In this document: positions 6,094 through 11,570 of the stretch, in pieces
How the letters are laid out: every line of letters begins with the position of its first letter
How positions within the stretch are numbered: position 1 is the stretch's first letter
Notes under the pieces: model-generated
Told to the model about the DNA's origin: nothing
What the model saw: the letters and a program-made list of their open reading frames with translations, nothing else
Database searches by the model: none
DNA from: Eubacteriales Family XIII. Incertae Sedis bacterium
GTDB taxonomy: Bacteria; Bacillota_A; Clostridia; Peptostreptococcales; Anaerovoracaceae
Reading direction: 5' to 3'
Assembly: GCA_031278145.1 (NCBI GenBank)
Contig: JAITLA010000169.1
Coordinates: 1-12,722, forward strand
Length of the DNA stretch: 12,722 nucleotides
Program-made: the position numbers and the translations under genes

Positions 6094-7845
6094 TTGCCAC
6101 ACAGCATTTTACTGCAAAAAAACCTCATTTTCAACATAAAAGACGCCCTGTCGTCCATCCTGCCCATCACGATCATCGTGCTCGCGCTGAATTTCACCTT
6201 CACGCCGATGCCCTTTGCCGTGCGCGGGCTCTTCATCGTCGGGGCGATCTTTCTGATCCTCGGCATGGGCCTTTTCACGCTCGGCGCGGACATGGCGATG
6301 CTCCCCATGGGCGAATACATAGGGAGCTACCTGACAAAGAGCCGGAAACTCGTGCTGATGCTCGTCACGGCGCTGATCATGGGCGCCGTGGTCACCGTGG
6401 CCGAGCCGGATCTGCAGGTGCTCGGCAAGCTGGCGCCGGGGATACCGGACAGGCTGCTGATCGCCGTCGTCGCCGCCGGCGTGGGCGTGTTCCTCGTCGT
6501 CGCCGTGCTGCGCATCCTCTTCGGGCTCTCCCTGTCCCATATGCTCGTCGCCTTCTACGCCGTCGTCTTCGTGCTCGGCGGCTTCGTGCCGGACGCGTTT
6601 TTGCCCATCGCTTACGATTCGGGCGGCGTCACCACGGGGCCGATCACGGTGCCCTTCATCCTCGCCTTCGGCGTCGGCATATCCTCGGTGCGCGGCGGAA
6701 AAAGCTCGCACGATGACAGCTTCGGCCTCGTCGCGCTCTGCTCCATAGGCCCGATCCTGGCCGTTTTGCTGCTCGGCGCCTTCTTCAAGCCGGACGCCGC
6801 GCCGGCCTCCGTCCACGCGATCAGCGACGCGACCGACACCCTTGCAATCCTGCGCATGTTCGGGCAGAGCCTCCCGCATTACCTCGCGGAGGTCGGCCTG
6901 GCCCTGACGCCGATTGTCGCCTTCTTCCTTCTGTTTCAGATATGCGCGCTCCGCCTGCCCCTCTCGCAGATGATCCGAATGGGCGTGGGGGTCGCGTACA
7001 CCTTCGGCGGCCTCGTCCTCTTCCTCACGGGCGTCAACGTCGGCTTCCTGCCCGTGGGCGCCTTCATCGGCGAGTACATAGGCGGGCTCTCGTATTCGTG
7101 GATCCTGATACCGCTGGGGCTCGTGCTCGGCTACTTCATCGTGGCCGCCGAACCCGCCGTCCACGTGCTCAACGACCAGATCAAGGACATGACGGGCGGC
7201 GCGATATCGAAGAAGGCCCTGCTCGTATCGCTGTCGACCGGCGTTTCCGTTTCCGTCGGCCTGGCCATGTGCCGCATACTGTACGACATCGACATCCTGT
7301 TCTTCCTGCTGCCGGGATACGGCCTCGCGCTCGCCCTGACCTTCTTCACGCCCAAGATCTTCAGCGCCGTCGCCTTCGACTCGGGCGGCGTGGCCTCGGG
7401 CGCCATGACGGCCACCTTCCTGCTGCCCTTCACCCTCGGCGCCTGCGGCAGCGTGGGCGGCGATATGCTGCGCGACGCCTTTGGCCTCGTCGCGCTCGTT
7501 GCCATGACGCCCCTGATCACGATCCAGATCATGGGCCTGATCTACAAATACAAGCTCGGAAGGACGGAGAAGGAAGAGCGCAGCGAGATGGGCGAACCCG
7601 AAAACATGCCCGCCTACACGGATTGGGAGCGCTTCGAATCGGAGGAGGAGAACTACGTGCCGCACGTGCTGATGCCGGAAGTGGACGATGAATACGTCGC
7701 AAGCCCCGAGTGGCTCAGGGTGGCCTATGAGGACAAGCTCCACGACCTGATAGAAGACAATGAATACATCGACTTCGACGCCAAGGGGCGGGACGGCGCG
7801 GACGCCGACCCCGAGGAACCCGACGACGAGGCGCGCAGGCGGTAG
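6094..7845 (+). CDS. DUF1538 integral membrane protein, two-repeat putative transporter
   Basis: A 583-aa polytopic membrane protein that I recognise as DUF1538, a family with no substrate known to me. The membrane part (about 18-488) is an internal duplication with an offset near 250 residues. AEPDLQVL (103-110) repeats as AEPAVHVL (352-359); YDSGGVTTG (174-182) repeats as FDSGGVASG (428-436); DSFGLVAL (208-215) repeats as DAFGLVAL (461-468). The LPMGEYIG segment near 70-77 also has a counterpart, LPVGAFIG. Paired repeats with conserved Asp/Glu and Gly-rich breaks suggest a secondary transporter or channel fold. The last ~95 residues (489-583) form a hydrophilic, acidic, presumably cytoplasmic tail. 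The start is TTG with a strong ribosome site. The two following genes encode PII-like proteins, which suggests nucleotide- or metabolite-dependent gating. Family assignment is firm; transport function is inferred. Confidence 0.88.
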   Translation: MPHSILLQKNLIFNIKDALSSILPITIIVLALNFTFTPMPFAVRGLFIVGAIFLILGMGLFTLGADMAMLPMGEYIGSYLTKSRKLVLMLVTALIMGAVVTVAEPDLQVLGKLAPGIPDRLLIAVVAAGVGVFLVVAVLRILFGLSLSHMLVAFYAVVFVLGGFVPDAFLPIAYDSGGVTTGPITVPFILAFGVGISSVRGGKSSHDDSFGLVALCSIGPILAVLLLGAFFKPDAAPASVHAISDATDTLAILRMFGQSLPHYLAEVGLALTPIVAFFLLFQICALRLPLSQMIRMGVGVAYTFGGLVLFLTGVNVGFLPVGAFIGEYIGGLSYSWILIPLGLVLGYFIVAAEPAVHVLNDQIKDMTGGAISKKALLVSLSTGVSVSVGLAMCRILYDIDILFFLLPGYGLALALTFFTPKIFSAVAFDSGGVASGAMTATFLLPFTLGACGSVGGDMLRDAFGLVALVAMTPLITIQIMGLIYKYKLGRTEKEERSEMGEPENMPAYTDWERFESEEENYVPHVLMPEVDDEYVASPEWLRVAYEDKLHDLIEDNEYIDFDAKGRDGADADPEEPDDEARRR

Positions 7846-7854
7846 GGCACGACA

Positions 7855-7869
7855 GACACAATGGGGACG
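7855..7869 (+). repeat. Solo half-copy of the upstream palindrome word
   Basis: The 15-mer GACACAATGGGGACG matches GACACGATGGGGACG, found on the minus strand within the right arm of the palindrome at 5889-5903, at 14 of 15 positions. It lies ten bases after the DUF1538 stop, so related words flank this gene on both sides. I see no inverted partner next to it, so it would be a single REP-like unit or a decayed remnant. Confidence 0.5.
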
Positions 7870-7877
7870 AGAAAAGC

Positions 7878-7893
7878 CGGCGGCGATCCGCCG
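7878..7893 (+). other. Small GC-rich hairpin after the DUF1538 gene
   Basis: CGGCGG (7878-7883) and CCGCCG (7888-7893) form a perfect 6-bp stem with a four-base CGAT loop. The bases that follow are CAAAATATG, not a T-run, so it is at best a weak terminator, processing site or mRNA 3'-end stabiliser. It ends ten bases before the -35 box of the next promoter. Confidence 0.4.
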
Positions 7894-7903
7894 CAAAATA
7901 TGA

Positions 7904-7932
7904 TTGACATCGACGCTCCGATAATGAATAAT
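7904..7932 (+). promoter_or_regulatory. Sigma-A type promoter for the PII-like pair
   Basis: A perfect TTGACA (7904-7909), a 17-bp spacer and AATAAT (7927-7932, five of six matches to TATAAT). Transcription would start near 7939, giving a leader of about 40 nt with the AAGGAGG site (7959-7965) of the first PII-like gene. By sequence it is the best promoter in the window, and it suggests the PII-like genes can be expressed separately from the membrane protein. Confidence 0.72.
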
Positions 7933-7977
7933 AGGTATCAACGACAGAGTATCGTGATAAGGAGGACGCACAAGGCC

Positions 7978-8403
7978 ATGTCAGAGTCAGTAAACCCCGA
8001 TGACGCGCTCACCATGATCAAGGCGGTGGGACCGCAGCACCTTCCCGACACCTTCAAGCGCGTTGAGATCTTGTTTGTCATCGCGGCCGGCGGAAAGGGC
8101 GACGCGCTTGTCAAATCGCTGCGCGAATGCGGCGTTACGTACAATCTCCTATCGGTGGGATACGGCGCGTCCGCGCACCGGCTCACCGATTTTCTGGGCC
8201 TCAACGACTTCGAAAAGGATATCGTGATCAGCGTCGTGACGAAGGAACGCGTCCGTGAGGTGCTCAACATGCTGCTCTACAGATTCGATATGGATAAGCC
8301 GGACAAGGGCATCGCCTTCACGGTTCCCATTTCCGGCGTCAGCGGCCCCATGGCGCTGAAATACATATCGGGCTTTGTTCACACGGAACAGGGCGCGCGA
8401 TAA
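7978..8403 (+). CDS. PII-like signalling protein, first of two
   Basis: A 141-aa soluble protein with the alternating beta-alpha-beta pattern of the PII (GlnB/GlnK) superfamily after an N-terminal extension of about 25 residues. Core segments are RVEILFVIAAGG (28-39, first strand), a helix with DALVKSLRECG, YNLLSVGYGASA (second strand), DIVISVVTKERV (third strand), then GIAFTVPISGVSG (111-123). The classical uridylylation-site motif YRGAEY is absent, and the loop between the second and third strands is short for a T-loop. The K-G-x5-P-I-S-x-V-x-G end is shared with the next gene. It would be expected to form a trimer, bind a nucleotide or metabolite in the subunit clefts, and act on the neighbouring membrane protein. 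The ATG at 7978 follows AAGGAGG with 12 nt spacing; the in-frame ATG at 7861 lies upstream of the promoter and is disfavoured. Confidence 0.82.
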   Translation: MSESVNPDDALTMIKAVGPQHLPDTFKRVEILFVIAAGGKGDALVKSLRECGVTYNLLSVGYGASAHRLTDFLGLNDFEKDIVISVVTKERVREVLNMLLYRFDMDKPDKGIAFTVPISGVSGPMALKYISGFVHTEQGAR

Positions 8404-8408
8404 GGGTG

Positions 8409-8423
8409 GCTTCCGGGGGAAGC
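8409..8423 (+). other. Short hairpin between the two PII-like genes
   Basis: GCTTCC (8409-8414) and GGAAGC (8418-8423) pair perfectly around a GGG loop, five bases after the stop of the first PII-like gene. No T-run follows. In an otherwise featureless 80-base spacer it may stabilise or process the upstream message; it does not look like a terminator. Confidence 0.35.
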
Positions 8424-8483
8424 GCGTCCGCTTCGAATTGCCGCTCTGCGGCGCACGGCATTTGCCGGCGATAGGAGGATCGC

Positions 8484-8876
8484 ATGTCGGATAATGCAAA
8501 AAACGAATTTACGCTGATACTCACCGTCGTGAACAGGGGCTTTGCCGACACGGTGATCGACGCGGCGCGGGAGGCCGGCGCCAGAGGCGGCACGATCTTC
8601 TACGCCAGAGGCACGGGCGTGCACGAGGTGGAGAAGTTCTTCGCCGTTTCGATACAGCCGGAAAAAGAGGTTGTGCTGACGCTGGTGCGGAAAGAGGAAA
8701 CCCGGCACGTCATGGAGCACATCGTGCGGGCGGCCGGCCTGCGGACCGAAGGCAAGGGGCTCTCCCTCGCCCTGCCGGTCAGCAATGTCGCCGGCATATC
8801 GGCATACGGCGAGCGGACGGGCGACGAGCCCGCGGAAGCCGAGCAGGGCCGAAAGCAGGATCCGTCACAGTCATAA
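8484..8876 (+). CDS. PII-like signalling protein, second of two
   Basis: A 130-aa protein of the same PII-like group as its upstream neighbour, but clearly diverged from it. The core is FTLILTVVNRGFADTVID (9-26), ARGGTIFYARGTG (33-45), EVVLTLVRKEETRHVMEHI (62-80) and the end motif KGLSLALPVSNVAG (91-104). From GYGAS in the first protein and ARGTG in this one, the two align over about 63 residues with a single gap. The GARGGT segment resembles the G-x-RG-x-T stretch that opens the T-loop in classical PII, but no Y-[KR]-G-[AS]-[AE]-Y motif is present. The last 26 residues are charged and probably disordered. The ATG at 8484 has AGGAGG 5 nt upstream. It could form its own trimer or mixed trimers with the first protein; neither can be shown from sequence. 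Confidence 0.82.
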   Translation: MSDNAKNEFTLILTVVNRGFADTVIDAAREAGARGGTIFYARGTGVHEVEKFFAVSIQPEKEVVLTLVRKEETRHVMEHIVRAAGLRTEGKGLSLALPVSNVAGISAYGERTGDEPAEAEQGRKQDPSQS

Positions 8877-8932
8877 TGGCGCCGGGCCGCCGCGCAAGGC
8901 GGCATTTCCCGCAGACAGACAAGGTATACCGC

Positions 8933-9583
8933 ATGCAACTCGACATACTTATCATTCTCATCGTCTTCGCATCCGCGATGATCGGCTATCGGAGCGGTCT
9001 GGTCCGCACGGTGCTGCGCGCCTTCGGCTGGCTGCTGTCAATCGCCATCGCGGCGCTGCTCTACCCCTACGCAAACGAACTGCTCTCCGCCAACACGGAC
9101 GTGTACGACAACATCCGAAGCGGCATAGAGGCGCGCTTCAGCGCGCACGTGTCCGCCAAGGCCGGCGTGTTTTTGGAGGATGTTCCGAATGTGATCGCGG
9201 AGGCCGTGAACAAGCTCGTTTCGACCTTCTCCGTTTCCGTCGCGGACGGCGTGGCCGCCGTCTGCTTCAAGGTATTCGTCTACCTCGCGCTGCTGCTCGC
9301 CGTCAAGCTGCTCGCCTTCCTGCTCAGCCTCCTGTTTTCCAAGCGGTCGCGCGGCAAGGGGCTTATCGGCGGCATCGATGGGATTCTCGGCTTCGTATTC
9401 GGCGCCGTCCGGGGCATGCTTATCGTCCTTGTGCTGCTCGCGCTGATCCTGCCGGTTTCCCTGCTCATAAGCGAATCCGCGAACGCGGCGGTTTCGGACA
9501 TGCTGTTCGCGTCGGCATTCGCCGGCAAGCTCTACAACGGCAACCCCCTGCTGCTCCTTACCGGCGGCTTTCTCTCCCTCTGA
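8933..9583 (+). CDS. CvpA-family membrane protein
   Basis: A 216-aa hydrophobic protein matching the CvpA/colicin V production family in length and layout. A first hydrophobic segment starts at residue 3 (DILIILIVFASAMIGYRSG), a second covers about 30-47, a polar extracytoplasmic stretch lies at about 48-100, and helices follow at about 105-135 and 147-180. The family-like GGIDGILGFVFGAVRG segment is at 146-161. Family members are linked to envelope integrity, bile or antibiotic tolerance and colicin V export, but the molecular role is not settled. I chose the ATG at 8933 because it places the first helix at the N-terminus and has AAGG 8 nt upstream. An ATG at 8876 overlaps the previous stop (TAATG) but adds 19 basic, non-family residues. 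It lies 56 bp after the second PII-like gene and is probably co-transcribed with it. Confidence 0.85.
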   Translation: MQLDILIILIVFASAMIGYRSGLVRTVLRAFGWLLSIAIAALLYPYANELLSANTDVYDNIRSGIEARFSAHVSAKAGVFLEDVPNVIAEAVNKLVSTFSVSVADGVAAVCFKVFVYLALLLAVKLLAFLLSLLFSKRSRGKGLIGGIDGILGFVFGAVRGMLIVLVLLALILPVSLLISESANAAVSDMLFASAFAGKLYNGNPLLLLTGGFLSL

Positions 9584-9603
9584 CGGGCGAGGACAAGGGC
9601 GAC

Positions 9604-9633
9604 GCGGCGGGGGCGAAGATCGCGTCCCGCTGC
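9604..9633. terminator. GC-rich hairpin between convergent genes, possible bidirectional terminator
   Basis: GCGGCGGG (9604-9611) pairs with CCCGCTGC (9626-9633) with one G-U wobble, and an inner GCG/CGC pair (9613-9615 and 9621-9623) encloses AAGAT. It fills the 75-base gap between the stops of the CvpA and SLH genes, where a shared terminator is expected. Neither side has a T-run, so termination is inferred mainly from position. Confidence 0.4.
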
Positions 9634-9658
9634 GCCCCGCGCCGGGCCTTCCCCCATC

Positions 9659-11521
9659 TCATTCCCTGATGAGGATCACGCGTATACGCCCACCGCCGTC
9701 GGGCGTGTCGTCGTAGTAGAAATCGAGGCTCTTCCCCGCCTCGAAGGCCGCCAGCGCGTCGTCGAGCGTCGCGTGGGCATAGCTTGTGGCGCTCTGCGAC
9801 TTGGCATACACCGCCGCATTCTCCGAAACGCCCCATTCCACCGCCGTTCCGGCGGTCGTAAGCGTCGCGCCGTCGAATTCCTTCACCTTGCCCGTAAGCC
9901 CGCGCAGGTTGCGCATGGACGTGATTTTTTCACCCGAGGGCATGAAGCGCGCGGGGCCGATTGAAACGCCGAAGCTGCCCGTAACGCTGCGGGAAACGCC
10001 TTCCGTGACATAGCCGTAATCCCGGCTCGATCCGTCCTCTTCCCGCTGCGTGACCGAGCTGACGATGCCGTAGCTGCCGCAGTCGCCCGTGGCGTCCTTC
10101 AGGATCAGCGCCGTCACCCTGCCGCCCGAGGCCTCGTGATAGAGCACCTCTTCCTTGGAGATGGTCACGCCGGAGAGCCGCTGCACGGACACGGGGACGT
10201 AGGCGCCCTCGTAGGTGTCCAGGATCCGGACGTCCTCCGACAGATTGATATCGCCTATCGTGTGGAGGTCCGCGTCCACCGCGCCCGAGAGGGAGCCGCC
10301 GAACATCTTCGTAACGCTCATGGCGTTGTCCGCGAAGCGCAGCTTCACGATGTCCCCCACCGCCATCCACGTTTCCGTCACGGGATACTCCAGCGTTTCC
10401 CCGTCGGCCGTGACGCCGCCGATGTAGGCGGAGGTGTATTCCCGCCCGTTCGCGTTCGTATAGCTCTTGCTCCCCGTTTCGGTCACGTACAGGACGGCGG
10501 CGACGCTGACCTTCGTGCTCGCGACCGCGTCCGCGACCCTGCCGTCCCGGCCGAGAAGCAGCGTGACCGTCATGCCGGTGCGCAGCGAGCCGCCCGAGGA
10601 GAGCGCGGAGAAGGCGGCGGCCGATTCCAGCTCGTAGTCCTTGCCCGACACGGTTACGGACGTGGGATCGTTTTGGCTCGGCGTCGCCCTGTCGTAGATC
10701 CCCGTGATCTTCTTGTCGTACACCCACAGGACCGTCCTTGCGGCGTTGCAGTAGACGATGTCGTAGCGCTTCACGTCCGAGAGCGCGGCGGCCTTCCCGT
10801 TCTTGTACACCGTGACGCCCGCGCTCGCGAGGCCGAGCTCCGTGCTCAGGGCGGAAAGGCTCTGCACCGTGAAGGGGCCGCTCATGTTGTCGCCGAGGGC
10901 CGTCGCGTAATCCACCTCGCCGCTCGCGTTCAGCTTCAGGCCTATCGTTTCCGCGTATTTTTGCTCGCTGTCCTTCATGCGCGCGTTCAGCAGATTGTAG
11001 AGGATCTGCGCGGCGTCGCCCATCGTCACGACGGAACCCGTGCCGCCGCCGACGCCCGCCGACAGACCGCTCGCGCGGAAGGCGTTCATCTGCGCCGCAG
11101 GGAAGCCGCCGCGAAAATCCGCCGCCGTATAGCCGAGCAGCTTGAGGACGGCGTCCGCCGCCTGCTCGACCGTGAGATCGCCGGACGGCCGGAAGCTGCC
11201 GTCGCTGTAGCCCGACATCAGCCCGTTCGAAACCGCTGTCTTGATGTAGGCCGCGGCCGCGTGCGAGGCGCTCACATCCTTGAATACCGACGACCCGGCC
11301 GAAACGGAATCCTTGTATGGCGACACCGTCACGAGCATCCGCGCGAACTCCGCGCGCGTGACGGACGCGCCCGCGTTGAAGCTCCCGTCGTCCCCCGCGG
11401 TGATGACGCCGATGGCGGTCAGCAGATTGACCGCGCTGTCGCTCGCGGCAAAGCCCTGCGCCGTGCCGCAGAAAACCAAGGCTGCGGCGAGCAGCGCGCA
11501 AATGCGTTTCTTCAGCTTCAT
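9659..11521 (-). CDS. Secreted S-layer-homology (SLH) domain protein
   Basis: A 620-aa exported protein. It begins with a clear signal peptide (MKLKKRI, hydrophobic to about 20, cleavage near GFAA at 23-26), then SLH repeats: one at about 27-65 (GVITAGDDGSFNAGASVTRAEFA), a well-formed one at about 78-125 (FKDVS, GYSDGSFRPSGDLTVEQA) and a degenerate third at about 135-170. SLH repeats usually bind pyruvylated secondary cell-wall polymer and hold proteins on Gram-positive surfaces. The remaining ~440 residues are beta-rich, with YDIVYCNA-, GDIVKLRFAD- and VTVSGKDYEL-like stretches, and I do not recognise them. The ATG at 11521 is preceded by GAGGGAG and puts the signal peptide at the N-terminus. 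An ATG at 11560 has a fair ribosome site too but would add 13 residues. It lies 49 bp after the ABC permease and is probably co-transcribed. Confidence 0.87.
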   Translation of the reverse strand: MKLKKRICALLAAALVFCGTAQGFAASDSAVNLLTAIGVITAGDDGSFNAGASVTRAEFARMLVTVSPYKDSVSAGSSVFKDVSASHAAAAYIKTAVSNGLMSGYSDGSFRPSGDLTVEQAADAVLKLLGYTAADFRGGFPAAQMNAFRASGLSAGVGGGTGSVVTMGDAAQILYNLLNARMKDSEQKYAETIGLKLNASGEVDYATALGDNMSGPFTVQSLSALSTELGLASAGVTVYKNGKAAALSDVKRYDIVYCNAARTVLWVYDKKITGIYDRATPSQNDPTSVTVSGKDYELESAAAFSALSSGGSLRTGMTVTLLLGRDGRVADAVASTKVSVAAVLYVTETGSKSYTNANGREYTSAYIGGVTADGETLEYPVTETWMAVGDIVKLRFADNAMSVTKMFGGSLSGAVDADLHTIGDINLSEDVRILDTYEGAYVPVSVQRLSGVTISKEEVLYHEASGGRVTALILKDATGDCGSYGIVSSVTQREEDGSSRDYGYVTEGVSRSVTGSFGVSIGPARFMPSGEKITSMRNLRGLTGKVKEFDGATLTTAGTAVEWGVSENAAVYAKSQSATSYAHATLDDALAAFEAGKSLDFYYDDTPDGGGRIRVILIRE

Positions 11522-11570
11522 GTCTGTTTTCTCCCTCATTTCGTTTGCGTAAAGCTCCATTGTCGCGCCC

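Noticed and set aside
5750..6100. A 116-codon minus-strand frame in the divergent intergenic region
   Set aside because: It overlaps both predicted promoters and the palindrome, has no ribosome site or recognisable domain, and is rich in Arg, Ser and Pro.
6109..7971. A 620-codon open frame on the minus strand opposite the DUF1538 gene
   Set aside because: The predicted protein is a low-complexity mix of His, Glu, Asp, Gly and Arg, while the plus strand encodes a clear membrane protein with repeated motifs.
8876..8932. An earlier CvpA start at the TAATG overlap
   Set aside because: It adds 19 basic residues not expected in the family, whereas the ATG at 8933 places the first membrane helix at the N-terminus. 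Coupled initiation at 8876 cannot be fully excluded.
8785..9669. A 294-codon plus-strand frame overlapping the second PII-like gene and the CvpA gene
   Set aside because: It is an alternative frame of two better supported genes, and its Arg-rich translation has no membrane segments or domain.
10190..10202. A GACACGGGGACG word resembling the intergenic repeat, inside the SLH gene
   Set aside because: It lacks the central AT, is shorter, and fits normal codon use in the gene; treated as chance similarity.
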